A stretch of DNA of 64,000 nt from Oreohelix idahoensis (GCA_024509875.1 JAMPIV010017564.1:186001-250000); one strand, 5' to 3'; shown: positions 22,100-35,340, counted from the first letter of the stretch. Notes: a model not told the origin generated them from the letters alone. Translations and numbers: made by a program.

Positions 22100-22583
22100 G
22101 CTAACTTGAACCTTCTGACAGGAGTTCAGAAGGATCTTCTACGTCGGAAGAACCAGGTTCCGATTGCAGACGTTGACGCTTTGGAGGAGGCTCAATAATA
22201 CTAATGTCAGGATCTGTGGAGGTGAGGACTGAGGATCGTCAAGCTTTGAAGGTCAAGGCTTCACAATTGCATATGCTTCAGTTAGAAACATTGTTATAGG
22301 AAGCTGTTTCTTCTTTTTCTTTGCATCATCAAACAAATCTTGCAGTGGTTTTAGGCATGTTGGTATCCCTCGGCTTCGTTCCATCGAAGGATCGTACTCG
22401 AGGATCATATCCTTTAACATTTGCGCCTGTTGAAAAAATGCTGCAAATTTTTCAAGTATCCAAATTGATGGCTCTGCCTTCTCTAAATCTTCTAAATTTT
22501 TTTGCATCATCATCTGTAGAGGATTTCAGCAGATCTTCGAGTTCCTCGTTGGTAAGGGTTTCTCTATGCTCTTCTATGTACTC
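22100..22583 (-). pseudogene. Tigger/pogo transposase C-terminal remnant
   Basis: Minus-strand coding: EYIEEHRETLTNEELEDLL, then LEKFAAFFQQAQMLKDMI, EYDPSMERS and KKKKKQLPITMF. In a shifted frame further left come EPPPKRQRLQSEPG and DVEDPSELL. This C-terminal tail, after the DDE domain, is typical of Tigger-type transposases (CENP-B/jerky relatives). It continues across the LINE insertion to 34989-35050 (RAEYIE joins EHRETL). At least two frameshifts are present. There is no DDE catalytic core, so it is not functional. Confidence 0.72.
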
Positions 22584-22936
22584 TTCATCTTCTTCTTTGA
22601 TCCGTAGCCGCCGAACGTTAAAGCATTCAGTGGCCATCACGCCTGGTGGCGTCTTGTAGGGCAACGACAAATTGATTCCACTTTGCTCGGTCGGTGGCCA
22701 TCCCTCGTACAGTGCCCCTACTCTGGTTCATTCTTTGCATCTCAGCCTCCACAGTCATCCGCCAAGTTGTTTTTGCTCAGTATCTCTTTCGTTTTCCTTC
22801 AGCGGTCCATAGCATAGCTGTTCTTGTGATGGCATCGAGGTCTTTTCTGGGGACATGGCCAACCCAGCTCTATCGTCTGCCAGCTGTGATGGTGTGCATG
22901 TCCTTTTGCCTGCTCCGAGTAAGCAGATCTTGGTTG

Positions 22937-22941
22937 GTGAT
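22937..22941. repeat. TSD of element 2, left copy (GTGAT)
   Basis: GTGAT here and ATGAT at 34056-34060 flank the two LTRs. Removing the element leaves a continuous LINE-A sequence with one copy. There is one mismatch. Confidence 0.8.
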
Positions 22942-24425
22942 TGTTACGCACAGATTGTTTTGTAGGCAATGTATATAGAGATATATTTATAGAAAGATAT
23001 TTATTTGTCTGTTAACACTTTTTTTGAGAGTCAAAGGTACATAACCCTTGATTTAGTTGATGGTACATTTTATTATGTCTGTTACTTTCTCTTGGGTCTT
23101 ATATGAATTATAAGATTTACGTCGGCCCATATTGAGTTGAGCTCTGGGGGTCACGCGCTTCTGCGCATGTGTCGAACGGAGGTTGTCGAGAGAGACTTCC
23201 GTGATGATGGCGAATCCTGGTCGCTGTACGGACAGAAGTCCGAAGATTTGTTCTTTGCTGTGAAATTCTGCGGGAAGGCGACATCGTCTGTGTGACTATT
23301 ATGTCCATGTTCCTCCCCAGAATCTATTTGTTACGCCAAAGGATGGCGTGTGCTATTTGCTATTGTTTTTCTAGAATGATAAGGTAAAGAGAGACAGTTA
23401 CTGTACCTTTTCAAATGCCTAGATCTGCAGCCATGGTATGGTCTGCACATGTATATGAGTGACTAGTTTCGAGACGACATTTTGCTAGCAGCACCATTAC
23501 TCGTATGATATACATTGCATTATTATGCATATGATCTACACAACATTATTTATATGATGGACAGCGCCCTTTACTTATACTTCATTATGCAGCTTTGGAG
23601 TGAGCGAAGCTCATCGAAGTTAGGAGCCATTTTGGATCTCGCCTTTGCCTAAGCGGATCATCGTTCGGAGAACAGGGATGCCTTACTACCTGATGATGAT
23701 ACAGAGATGTCTGCTATTGTAATTCACTACTGGTGGTTTTAAGATTGTCGTCATAAAAGCCTGCTAATTTACGGCTTGTTATTCTTCGTCAGAAGAGGTT
23801 CTGTCAGGGAGCCATTGATGATAAATATTTGAGAACATTAACTGACGCGATCAGTCAGTAAGGCTTGAAAGTAAATACAACTAGAACCCAGAGGGACTAG
23901 CTACTAACGTTCTGTTGTATGCACATTCTTTAGAATGTATATTTGATGTCGTAAACCATTTTCAAGCATGTGATATTGTTGCCAACCTGTTCCAGTGACT
24001 GTAGCTGTGTTGTCAGAGTGTGCGTCCCATTAAACTGTATGAAACTGTTAACAGTAGTTCCAGCCATCATTGACTTCTAGATACGAGTGAATGAGTGCAT
24101 TGTTACCTATCAACTCTACAGAACAGTACACCCATTCGCGTAACTCACACCTGTACTCTCACTCGATATAAACACTATCCCTTGCCAATGCCTCAATACT
24201 TTGTGGGCAAGGTGACCTGAATACCTAACACTGTGTCGGTTCGAGTTGACCATCAACCTTCATCAAGATGACTAGTACACACCAACTACATGCACCACAG
24301 TCACCCTTATCAATGTAGTGTACCAGTGTGACGCCTTTGCATTTACAGTTTACATTCTACATTTATCAGTGTGGTGGCTTCATGTATACAGCATTCTTCA
24401 GTGATAAGAATACATACACTTATCA
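22942..24425 (+). repeat. 5' LTR of element 2 (family I), 1484 bp
   Basis: Begins TGTTACGCAC and ends ACACTTATCA (TG...CA). Nearly identical to 32574-34055, with scattered substitutions and one small indel. It contains CATTATGCAGC and a GATC-rich block also seen in the element 1 LTR. Confidence 0.92.
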
Positions 24426-25586
24426 ATGTGTTGGCCAGATTTCTGGGTCTAACCTTCGCAGTGTAGCCAGTTAGAAGTCAACTACTGATTGTTTCCTGAC
24501 GCCTGATACGACACACGAACACCAGCAGTACAAGTCTTCAGTCGATGTCAGCATTTTTTGTCTCATGACCTGTCCTGTCAAGCGAATGCTATAATTAGGT
24601 CAGAGGTTGTTTACATCGAACAGACAGTCTACACATCAGTATTTAATCACATATTTAACTGTGTTAGCAAGAAGTACAGTGCAACTGAAGTGAGAAGTTG
24701 TTATTCGTAGGAACTGTCAACGGTGGATCTTCCTGCACTGCTCTAGGTTGTGTTGAACTTTACAATATTAAGAATTAATTATTTATTAAGTGGCAGTTCA
24801 TGATATTAAAAACTGCACCATTATATTGTAACAACTGAGCCTTCTTTGCAACACATTCTATTGTATGCTATTTGTATTTATGTTTATATGTTTACATGTG
24901 ATATTGTTGTGTATATTTCTGCGGGTCAAGGTTGGGCAGGTGTCTAGTATAGGATTTCCCACGTCATAGAGGGCCTATTTTAGCGATTCTGTAGGGACTA
25001 CAAATTTCCTTAATTGGGATTTGCTAGCGACAATTGTTGCTATTTACATTTAGTTGTGACGAGCTATACCCTCCGTTGTTTTGTAATATTTTTTCTGTTC
25101 TTTTGTTTTGATTTGTTTATATTTGTAGGTCTCCTCTTTCCTTTCATTTAGTTATATACATTATATTTATACATTGTGACGTCATTTGTGTTGTTTATTT
25201 CCTCGCAGTTGTCATCACAGGTTCTGTGATAATTTTCTTTAGTTCTCCTATTTGATTTATTTGATTCCTGCGAATGTTTTCATTATGTCTTTTGTGATTG
25301 TCCTTTTTTATGTTGATTGGTTGACATATGCTATTATGTTGTTGGTTGACATATGCTATTTATGATGCACTATTAGCTGTGTATTGCACTTGTGGTATAA
25401 AATCAACTGGTGGTGGATTATTATTATTATACAGTTGATTATACAAGACCTTAATAAAGGCTTGTCTCCCACAGAGATTGGGATAAAGTGAGCTGATTAA
25501 TCAAGTTTATTAAGAACTTGTTTCCATTTACTTCGAAATATATTGCATTATTATTTCAGGTAACTAGTCACATATTATTAAACATT
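24426..25586 (+). other. Leader of element 2
   Basis: From the LTR end to the gag ATG. TGGCCAGATTTCTGGG at about 24432 is where a tRNA primer site is expected, but I cannot assign a tRNA. The TCGCAGTTGTCATC and CTGCGAATGTTTTC blocks (25205-25290) match the element 1 leader. There is a tandem GTTGGTTGACATATGCTAT pair near 25315-25360. Confidence 0.6.
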
Positions 25587-27130
25587 ATGGCGACTTTAGA
25601 CTACTTCATCAAGCAAGGGATAGCCTTGGGTAAAACTGAGGAGAGATTAGAAGAGTTTGCACTGGCTCAATATGCCAAAGCACAGAAGGCTGAAGAGAAA
25701 AAGTTACAACAGGAAAGGGAGGCTGAAGAGAAGAAGATTCAAATGCAGCTAGACAGAGAGTCAGAAGAAAAAAAGATGAAAATGCAGCTAGACAGAGAAG
25801 CTGAAGCTGAACAAAGAGATTAGACAGAGAATCAGAAAATAAAAGACTAGAAATAGAATCTGAAGAAAGAAGAGAAAAAGCAATGATGGAACATGAACCG
25901 AAACTCTTAGCTTTTGAGATAGAGAAATTGAAATTGACAAATGTGAGTGGTGTTAATCAGTCATCTAGTACTAATGGAAAACCTTCTACTTATAAGGTCA
26001 AGCTACCAGCGTTCAATCCTTCCAGTGACGACATAACATTCTGGCTGGATAGATTTGAACGTTCTTGTCGAACTCATAATGTGGATAAATCGCAACATGC
26101 TAATCAGTTATCAGAAAATTTGAAAGGTGATTCTCTGACTAGTTTAAGCTTGGTAGAAGAGGCTGACAGGGATAATTATGATGTTATTAGAGCAGCCTTG
26201 ATAAAAAAATATCAATTGACAGAGGAAGGTTACCGTCTTTTGTTTAAGACAATGGTACCTGAAACAGGGGTAGAATTCTCAGAATTCATTGCAAAAGCAC
26301 GTCTTACATTTACACGATGGATTGAGCTATCCAAAACAGAAAAAACATATGAAGCACTTATGGACTTGTTCCTTAGAGACAAGATCATGTCTTGTGTAAA
26401 TAAACCATTCCTTGAATTCCTACATGAGCGTAAACCCAAAACACTAAAACAAATGGAAGAATATTGTTGCCAATATGTCACTGCACACCCTGACGTAACT
26501 TTTGGCAACACTAAGATTAAGGAGAGTATGCCAGTTGCTTCAGCAACACCATACAATCCTAATTACTCACACACATTTCAGGAGCGCAAAATAAGTGTGA
26601 TAAAAAGGGTAACTGGAATAATTCTCAAGACCAAGGTAACCAATCATATCAGGGTTCTTCTTCGAAGAACTGGAGACAAGCTGACAGCCCTAGATACAGT
26701 GGTTGTCATAACTATAGACATTTCCGCAGGGGAAGTCATAATAGGAACTATCCAAGTTGTCCAACAGGGAGACAACAAAACCATACTTACAGAGATTCTC
26801 ATTATAATGAGCATGATAATTGTAACCATGAAAAATATGATTCAAACACAAGTAGGGGTTACAATAGAGCAAACAATAATAATTGCAGAGGCAATAATAA
26901 TCGAGGTAGATCACAATACAAAAGACATAAATCACATTACCAGGCAAACTCTGCACAGCAAGAGTCCTGTAATCAGACTAATGATGATAAAGACTCTAAT
27001 AATAGGGCATGTTCTGCTTTTGATTTTGGGAGAGCATCTCAATGCCCCCAATGCAAAACATTATTCGAACCAACTACGGTGTCTACTTTAAGTTGTGGTC
27101 ACCCTCTTCCCGCTTTTCCTGCGTCAGTCG
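25587..27130 (+). pseudogene. Gag of element 2, two frameshifts
   Basis: Starts MATLDYFIKQ like element 1, then a coiled coil with 14-residue repeats (EEKKIQMQLDRE type). The frame is lost near 25812 and continues in another frame with the capsid (KLPAFNPSSDDITFWLDRF; KTYEALMDLFLRDK) to about 26585. It shifts again into an Asn/Gln/Arg-rich nucleocapsid-like stretch, ending with CPQCKTLF...CGHPLP, the same half-RING-like motif as element 1. Both breaks look like the loss of one A from an A-run. Confidence 0.85.
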
Positions 27131-28823
27131 CGCATGATGGAAGAGGTTCTCTTGTCTTGCATAAAGGTCTAGTAAATGATACTCCAGTCTCAGTTCTTTT
27201 TTATTCTGGATGCACCACCATTGGTGTTAGGCAGTCACTCGTAGATCCTTCCCGTGCCACAGGCAAAGTAGTCAAATGTGTAACATTCGGTGGCACTTTG
27301 GAGAAGTACTCTACTGCTATCATTAAGATTGCTACTCCTTTCTTTACGGGAGAGGTGCACGCATGTCTTTTGCCGAATCCGATCGCTGATCTTATCATCG
27401 GTCGTATTCACGGAGTCAAAGAATGCACTCCGCAACAAATTGTTGTTTGGGAAAATCAAAATATGCAAACTGCTAATGCAGTAGTCACAAGAGCTCAAGC
27501 TCTTAATATGCCTCAAACTTCATCTACTGAAGATAATGAAGCGCATAACCAAGATGATCCCTTGGTAATTTCTCGTGACTCGTTTATAAAACAGCAAGAA
27601 GATGATCCCTCCTTAAAGAAATTCTTCACTCTTGTAACAAAAGGTGATCCAAATAAAGATACAAATCGAAAATCTTGGATTACAATGAAGAATGGCGTAC
27701 TTGTACGTATGGTTCAAGACTCCACTAAGTCCATGCATTCTCAGATTCTGGTACCCAAGAGTATCAGAGTTAATATTTTGCAGCACGCTCATGACTCTCA
27801 GTGTGCTGGACATATGGGTTTTTTCAGTACTAAGTCAAGAGTTCTTGCAGCTTTCTTTTGGCCTTTCGTAAACAAAGACATACGGATTTATTGTCGATCT
27901 TGCAAAGTATGTCAAGAAGTCAAATCTAAAGGTCCACGGCATGCTGCACCCATTCAGGCGGCGGACATTCCTATTCGGCCGTTTCAAAAAATGGCCATAG
28001 ACATTATTGGTCCATTTAAGATCAAGTCTGCCAGAGGACATCAGGTTATCTTGACGTGTGTTGATATGTGCACACGTTGGCCAGAGGCTATTCCTCTGAA
28101 GAGCATTACTACTGCTGATATTGCAGATGCTCTTTGGCTTATATTTTCTCGGCTGGGATTCCCCGGAGAAATATTATCAGATCATGGCACCCAACTGGTA
28201 TCGGATACCATGTCTCAAGTAATGTCTACTCTACAGATAGAGAGATCTTTGAGTAGCATCTATCATCCTATGTCCAATGGGATGGTCGAGCGACTAAATA
28301 GAACACTCAAAAACTTACTTGGAAAGATAACTGAGGATCATTCTCAAGATTGGGACAAGGTTTTACCCGCGGCCCTTTTTGCTTACAGAGAGGTCCCCAA
28401 TGAACATACAGGATTTTCTCCCTTTGAACTTGTCTTTGGCGCGCGACCGCGCGGCCCTATGTCTTTGCTTCATGATCTTATAACCGCTGATAATATTAAC
28501 GATGACACAAAATCTTCTTACGAATATGTCATCGCGCTTAGACACACGATTATCGAAGCATGCAAATTAGCAACTTCTTCTTCTGAATTTGCTAAACAGA
28601 ACGCAAGGCAATTTGTCAATAAGAAGAGACGCTTACGACAACTTTGTCCGAGTAACAAAGCATTTGCTTTGCTACCTTGTAGGGAAAACAGACTTCTTAT
28701 CTCTTGGAAAGGTCCGTACGATATAATATAGAAAATTTCCGATGTTGACTATATTGTCGATATTGACGGGAAGCATAAAACCTTCCACATTAACATGCTT
28801 ACGGAATTTTATGAACGCCCCAG
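27131..28823 (+). pseudogene. Protease and integrase of element 2
   Basis: One open frame to 28731. The protease region has lost its catalytic Asp: FYSGCTTIG (27199 on) in place of FDSG. Integrase is well kept: HAHDSQCAGH...CRSCKVCQ zinc finger, AIDIIGP, LSDHG and VERLNR as D, D and E, then GPYDII. A TAG stop at 28729-28731 interrupts the C-terminal module; coding resumes in frame with KISDVDYIVD...HINMLTE up to a deletion breakpoint near 28820. Confidence 0.88.
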
Positions 28824-29016
28824 CTACAATCGTACACATGAGGCGTCGAATCCTATCTTATCGTTCAGATGTCATTGCATACCTAGACGGCATCTGTCTT
28901 TTCAGTGATACTTGGGGAGATCACTATTTGGGGTTAAATGAATTACTGTCTACTTTACGCGAGCATAAGTTGACAGCGAAACCCTCTAAAGCCTGTATTA
29001 ATTTTAGCGAAATTTC
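28820..29016 (+). pseudogene. RT remnant of element 2 (left of solo LTR)
   Basis: The integrase C-terminus is fused to FMNAPATIV, so roughly 690 bp containing the N-terminal half of RT is gone relative to element 1. The catalytic box reads YLDG (28880-28891) instead of YIDD. The remnant ends SEIS, exactly where the solo LTR enters. Confidence 0.85.
29012..29016. repeat. TSD of solo LTR, left copy (ATTTC)
   Basis: ATTTC at 29012-29016 and again at 31416-31420. Removing the LTR and one copy rejoins RT codons (EIS to FLGHRVG). Confidence 0.85.
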
Positions 29017-31415
29017 TGTGGTGAGTTGGGATTATATAAATATAGTTATAGGGACTTAGTGCACTGAATGAGATCAGCTGTGAAGGTCTCTGTATCTAAT
29101 AAGTTTGGTGTATTACAGAGAACCTTGCTTGCTACCACATTTCGACCTCAATCAGACTTATTCTTGAATTGTATGATGACTTCGTTTAATGTCTAGGGTT
29201 ATGATAGTGATGAAGTGTAAGTTCACAACAACCAACAGACAGATAAACACCTAAGTTAAGATCCACAACAATTTACAACACTATGACAATCACAAACACA
29301 TAACACTCTAAAGATTTATCTTAAGTAAGTCAAGTGTAACTTTTATACAATGTATTAGCTTTTTCAATATATAGATATCCTGATCCTACTACAATGTGAA
29401 TCAGGAATCACAATCAAATGTAAGCACAAAGTTTATGTACAAGAATTTATACAAAAGATCTTTGTCCAGACATATACTATTATTGTAATATGAGTGTAGT
29501 GTTGTGATGTATTATTATGAGGAAATACTGGCTTTTAGTGCTAGGTTGTTGTTTGTCATCACGATTTCATGTGTTTGTACTGGTGGAAGTAATATTGAAG
29601 GATTCACAGATTCTGGTTTTTTTTAAATTTCTGTCCCTTTTGGTTTTTATAGTAAAGTTCAGTTCAGGGTTATTTTATTCAAGGTTGAGCTTTTTCATGC
29701 TGACAAGCGCTTATCTCATAATGCAGCTGCAGGAAACCTGTATCCTCTGCTCGATTGCTTCTCAGTTTGATAGTATGATACACAATGGCCGCTATCTTGT
29801 GCAAGGAGTCTGCTGCCAGCTTTCTGGATCACGCAGTCCTCAGACCGGACGATGCAATATCACCATCTATACCACGGCCCCTGAAATGAGAAGGTTGTGC
29901 CTCCTTCTTCATAACTAATATACAATATTATTCCACACTGAAGTACATGACAGTACAAACAAACATAAAGTTCAGCGCTTTTGGCCAACTGCTAGCATTT
30001 AATGTGACAATATACACCAGTATTCCTCTCCCTAATGGTTACAACGCCTCTGCAATTTCAGCTGTAATCCCTTCCATACAATAGGATAGGTGTTATGTTA
30101 CTATATGGCACTCCAATATATATATGCAGTTATACTCCTCTCTGACAATCTTTTACATGGTGGAGCAATATCTAGGCTTTGCCTCATGTTTGCTACTGAA
30201 CCACACACATACAGACATAATTTATCATTTCACATTCAATTTTCATATAAAATACAGATTAAAAATGTCTAGCTTACCACAATTCGTAAGGAAATACACA
30301 CTAAAGATGACTGGCACAGTTTGATCTGCGGTATGTCCAGGCTGTTATTATATATTTAATTTTGGATAACACTGCCTGCTCTCATCTCTCACAATGTGTA
30401 ACGATATGGCGTCCCCTCTAAGGTTTCTTCTGCCAATATCCAGTAAATTGGCCAATCGTTTTGAATATTTTCAAAAGAGTACACAGTCATTCAAATATTT
30501 TCATTCACTTTTACTCCGTTTCTAGGCATTTATTTGTTATTCATAGGTCACCCAATCAAATTTCTTTTAACTTCAAAGTTCAGCCAATGGCCTCCCTCGT
30601 ACTATCTTAGACTTTCTGTCACCTTTAGGTTTCAACAAAATTCAGGGAATTCCATCCCAAGCAGATATGACCAAACCTGACAGTATCTCTGTTCTCTATA
30701 TGTTTTATTACCAATATCTAATTATCTAATGGACTTTTTAGATAATTTATTACATATTCCTAGTCCACTAGCGTTCCTGTACACGACTATATGATTTTCA
30801 AGGGGCTAAGTGGCGTAGTTAAGAATACGATCTTTTTTCGATGTTAAGTGTTTAATTTCAACTACCACCTGTTCAATTCTTTACGACTGGACTATCAGTA
30901 TAAAGTCAGGAGCCCTACGTAAAATATCAGGTTTCCTAATAAGAATTAAACCTGTTTTCACAACCAAACATCGTATCGTTAGTTTTTTTTTTCATCACTG
31001 TTTATTTGAAAAAATCAGGCCATGCACACTGCGAGTTGGTTTATTTTTAGACACACTGTGAGTGGCTTGCGTTACTGTGTTCCATGGTCCGTCTGTCTTT
31101 CCAATGCTAACCTTGTGCGCGATTTTGCACTAATGTTAGTTTTTAAAATCAAGGTCGTCTAGAAGATTTTACTACACATTCTATTTTTAGAACTACGGTT
31201 ATCGCCTTATCGTTAAGCCTAAGCATTTTATTTAGGAACGAACGAATTAGAACAAGTAGAAATCTTGTGTTAGCCATTACGGCGTTATACAACGAAGGCG
31301 TTATCTATACTGGGAAAGCACTGGTCTTTCTCCATTCTTCTTCCTATCGTATTATTTCGTTCGGCTTTATATTTATGTTCTAATTTATATATGGGTATTA
31401 GAATTTTTCACCACA
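29017..31415 (-). repeat. Solo LTR of family II, inverted, 2399 bp
   Basis: Starts TGTGGTGAGT and ends TTTTCACCACA. Its reverse complement matches the element 3 LTR: CAGCTGTGAAGGTC, CTTATTCTNGA, GTCTAGGGTTATGA, and the block around 30000-30180 against 37240-37400. It is considerably diverged from the element 3 LTRs and has no internal domain, so it arose by LTR-LTR recombination. The ORFs inside (for example 29517-29918) have no family support. Confidence 0.85.
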
Positions 31416-31420
31416 ATTTC

Positions 31421-32100
31421 TTTCCTAGGTCACCGTGTCGGTCATGGTTTCCTAAAGACAGAGGATCATAATACCAGTAAAATACTTAACATCTCTATTC
31501 CTAAGACTAAACAAGCAAGTGAGAAGTCTCTTAGGTCTTATACAATTTTATGGACGATTCATTCAGAATCTATCCTCTATCATGGCACCTCTGTCTTCGT
31601 TACTAAAGAAAGGGTCTCCTAATATGGTCCACTGGTCTCAGGAATGCCAATCCTTTTTGGATAAGATTAAAATTTTGTTTTCAACTCCACCTATCTTAAT
31701 GTTACCTACTACAGATAAGACATTTGTTCTTCGTAGTGAAGCTTCATCCACTGGGATCGGAGCGGAACTAATGCAAGAGTACTCAGAAACTCTGCATCCT
31801 GTAATGTATAGCTCTTGAAAACTTAATGCGGCAGAAAAGAATTACTCAGTTTTAGACCGTGAACTATTGGCTATGGTTTGGTCAATTCTCAAACTTCAAA
31901 GATTCCTTCTTGGCGCGCATTTCATTGTGGAAACTGACCAGAAAGCTCTTACAGCTATTCAAAGTAAAAATTTGAAGAGCTCGAGATCAACTCGATACGC
32001 GATTGCTCTTCAACCTTTTCATTTTTCGGTGCGAGCTATCCGTGGCTCAGAAAATGTGATGGTAGACATTTTGTCTAGATGCCCACATGATTCCACCTAA
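31421..32100 (+). pseudogene. RT connection and RNase H of element 2 (right of solo LTR)
   Basis: Resumes FLGHRVGHGF directly after the TSD. There is a one-base insertion near 31508, then RSLLGLIQFYGRF, then RNase H with LRSEAS (the first catalytic Asp is Glu), a TGA at about 31816-31818, DRELLAMVW, ETDQKAL and MVDILSR. Stop at 32098-32100. Confidence 0.88.
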
Positions 32101-32573
32101 CTGTTATGTCTTGGACTACCTAATACGTCTAACTCTACAATAGTTCTTTTCTATATCAAAATCTGTACACATTTGTAATATGTGATATATTGATTGTATC
32201 ACCACTTAGCGGTTCATTAATGTATATTTACCGCTGGTCTTTTGATGATTTTTTTCTTCCTTGGTAATCATGAACTCATAGTACCTAACATGGAATTATT
32301 GTATACATTTTTTGTATGGATTTTGATATTGCCAGTATTGTAGTATAAGTTGGTGACACCTCTCTGGAAATATTTATACTTAGAGAAATACTTTCTCTGA
32401 GATGTTGAGATATATTCTCACTTGTCGATCTATTCGTCGACTTAGCCTATTTGGCATTATATAAATTACTGATATTTCTCATCTGCACATTATTCGTGCG
32501 TTGTGAGCCTATTGTTTGTTGCTCTTAGATAAAAAAAATGATTTTCATTTTTTTCCCGGGGGGTGTGGCAGTC
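32101..32573 (+). other. 3' untranslated region and purine tract of element 2
   Basis: Non-coding. A G-rich stretch (CCCGGGGGGTGTGGCAG) immediately precedes the LTR and is the probable plus-strand primer. Confidence 0.55.
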
Positions 32574-34055
32574 TGTTACGCACAGATTCTTTTGTAGGCA
32601 ATGTATATAGAGATATATTTATAGAAAGATATTTATTTGTCTCTTAACACTTTTTGTTGAGAGTCAAAGGTGCATAACCCTTGATTTAGTTGATGGTACA
32701 TTTTATTATGTCTGTTACTTTCTCTTGGGTCTTATATGAAAACTAAGATTTACGTCGACCCATCTTGAGTTGAACTCTGGGGGTCACGCGCTTCTGCGCA
32801 TGTGTCGAACGGAGGTTGTCGAGAGAGACTTCCGTGATGATGGCGAATCCTGGTCGCTGTACGGACAGAAGTCCGAAGATTTGTTCTTTTCTGTGAAATT
32901 CTGGGGGAAGGCGACATCGTCTGTGTGACTATTATGTCCATGTTCCTCCCCAGAATCTATTTGTTACGCCAAAGGATGGCGTGTGCTATTTGCTAGTGTT
33001 TTTCTAGAATGATAACGTAAAGAGAGGCAGTTACTGTACCTTTTCAAATGCCTAGATCTGCAGCCATGGTATGGTCTGCACATGTATATGATTGACTAGT
33101 TTCGAGACGACATTTTGCTAGCAGCACCATTTCTCGTATGATATACATTGCATTATTATGCATATGATCTACACAGCATTATTTATATGATGGACAGCGC
33201 CCTTTACTTATACTTCATTATGCAGCTTTGGAGTGAGCGAAGCTCATCGAAGTTAGGAGCCATTTTGGATCTCGCCTTTGCCTAAGCGGATCATCGTTCG
33301 GAGAACAGGGATGCCTTACTACCTGATGATGATACAGAGATGTCTACTATTGTAATCTACTACTGGTGGTTTTAAGATTGTTGTCATAAAAGCCTGCTAA
33401 TTTACGGCTTGTAATTTTTCGTCAGAAGAGGTTCTGTCAGGGAGCCATTGATGATAAATATTTGAGAACATTAACTGATGCGATCAGTCAGGCTTGAAAG
33501 TAAATACAACTAGAACCCAGAGAGACTAGCTACTAACGTTGTGTTGTATGCACATTCTTTACGAATGTATATTTGATGTCGTAAACCATTTTCAAGCATG
33601 TGATGTTGTTGCCAACCTGTTCCAGTGACTGTAGCTGTGTTGTCAGAGTGTGCGTCCCATTAAACTGTATGAAACTGTTAACAGTAGTTCCAGCCATCAT
33701 TGACTTCTAGATACGAGTGAATGAGTGCATTGTTACCTATCAACTCTACAAAACAGTACACCCATTCGCGTAACTCACACCTGTACTCTCACTCGATATA
33801 AACACTATCCCTTGCCAGGGCCTCAATACTTTGTGGGCAAGGTGACCTGAATACCTAACACTGTGTCGGTTCGAGTTGACCATCAACCTTCATCAAGATG
33901 ACTAGTACACACCAACTACATGCACCACAGTCACCCTTATCAATGTAGTGTACCAGTGTGACGCCTTTGCATTTACAGTTTACATTCTACATTTATCAGT
34001 GTGGTGGCTTCATGTATACATCATTCTTCAGTGATAAGAATACATACACTTATCA
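32574..34055 (+). repeat. 3' LTR of element 2, 1482 bp
   Basis: Same termini as the 5' LTR (TGTTACGCAC...TTATCA). It is followed by ATGAT (34056-34060), the TSD, and then by resumed LINE-A. Confidence 0.92.
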
Positions 34056-34096
34056 ATGATGGTATTCAGCCAAAAGATTCGGATAATTTTTCTTAA

Positions 34097-34960
34097 TCAT
34101 GTTTTGTGAAAAGAGGACAATTTTGACATTTCCTTCTCCGCAGCTCTCCAGCATTCCGCACCATAGAAAAGCACACAGCTCTGATTTAATCTTAAGCTTG
34201 TGCTTGTGCGGTACTGAGAGGACATCCAGATGTTGTTTAGACTAAAAAAGGCTGTTCTTGCTTTGTTCATTCTGTTGTTGATGTCTTTGCTTGCTCCGCC
34301 GTGTGGTGTTACTATGCATCCTAGGTATGTGAAGGTGTCTGTCTGTTCCAGTTGCTGATTGCTTACTGATATGGGCTCAGGTCTGCTCACATTGAGCGTC
34401 ATGACCTCTGTCTTCTTTAGATTAATGTTCGAGCCCATCTGCTGGTTATACATATTAAGTCTATCCCTTTTTTCCTGGATGTGTTGATGTGAATGTGCTA
34501 GTAGTGCAATGTCATCTTCATATTCCAGATCTTCCAATGCAGAAAATGTAGTCCATCTTATTCCTCTTGGATTGCCCTCTGTTGTCTGGCTCATCACCCA
34601 GTCTATGACTGTTAAAAATAGAGTGGTTGATAAGGGGCATCCCTGTCGTACTCCTGTCTTCACCTCAAAGTTTAGGATGCTCTGCCCAACGCTACACGTA
34701 AAGTTGGCATGGAGGCTTTTTATGATTGACACTATGCAGCTTGGAATTCCATAAGCTCTCAGTATTTTCCATAAACTGTCCCTGTATACTGTCAAAAGCC
34801 TTTTCAAAATCAACGAAATTAATGTACAGCTATCTTTGCCATTCTGAGCACTGCTCTATAATGTTCCTGTGGGTAAATATATAATCTACACATCTTCTGT
34901 TCTTTCTAAATCCTGCTTGTTCTTTCCTCAGTTTGTAGTCTACTGCTTTTGAAATTCTCT
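34097..34960 (-). pseudogene. LINE-A reverse transcriptase fragment
   Basis: Minus-strand frames show RKEQAGFRKNRRC, DSLWKILRAYGIPS, TGVRQGCPLS and LEYEDDIALLAHS (the usual FADD is YEDD here), then YLGCIVT and YGAECW. There is a frameshift near 34815. It is 5'-truncated inside RT, so it cannot be autonomous. The closest relative in the window is 51504-54533. Confidence 0.88.
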
Positions 34961-35097
34961 GTATAATAATCCTGCCTTCAATGTACTCGGCGCGCGGCAA
35001 ATTCAAGTATTGCTTTTTTGGACTTTTCTGACATTTTTGTTTACGAATATTTTCGGGTACGGAGTGCCGACTGCGTGTATATATATATACCAACGGG

Positions 35098-35320
35098 TTG
35101 ATCACCCGTTTGCCAGTCACTTCGATTACGGAAACAACAGCAAATGGATTGATTTGCCGTTGCTCTAAAGACGCCAATAGGCGTGATGGGAAACAATGGC
35201 AAAGAAAACCTATCTGCTGTTGCCCTAAGACGCCACTAGGCGTAATGGCCACTGACTGCTTTGACGGTCGGTGGCTAAGGACGGAAGAAGAAGAATAATA
35301 TATATATATATATATATGCC
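35098..35320 (+). mobile_element. Internally deleted LINE-A derivative
   Basis: TTACGGAAACAACAGCAAATG matches the 5' UTR of the full-length LINE-A (read on the minus strand near 54550). It is fused directly to the LINE-A 3' end (GACGCCAATAGGCGTGATGG, then GACGCCACTAGGCGTAATGG with CTTTGACGGTCGGTGGC). The 3'-end motif occurs twice in slightly different form. It ends with GAAGAAGAAGAATAAT and a short TA run. Confidence 0.6.
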
Positions 35321-35340
35321 ATTTAGGCATCAGGCAGGAT

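Larger units (their letters stand above)
22584..34976 (-). mobile_element. 5'-truncated LINE-A inserted in Tigger, itself split by element 2
   Basis: LINE-A sequence occupies 22584-22941 (3' end, including the ARRDGH-like terminus) and 34061-34976 (RT region). The outer flanks TTCTATGTACTC (22572-22583) and TTCAATGTACTC (34977-34988) are a 12-bp TSD with one mismatch. The LINE sequence is broken exactly at the element 2 LTR ends and resumes in register: CAGATCTTGGTTGGTGAT on the left, GGTATTC on the right. The same junction is uninterrupted at 51800-51830. Confidence 0.85.
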
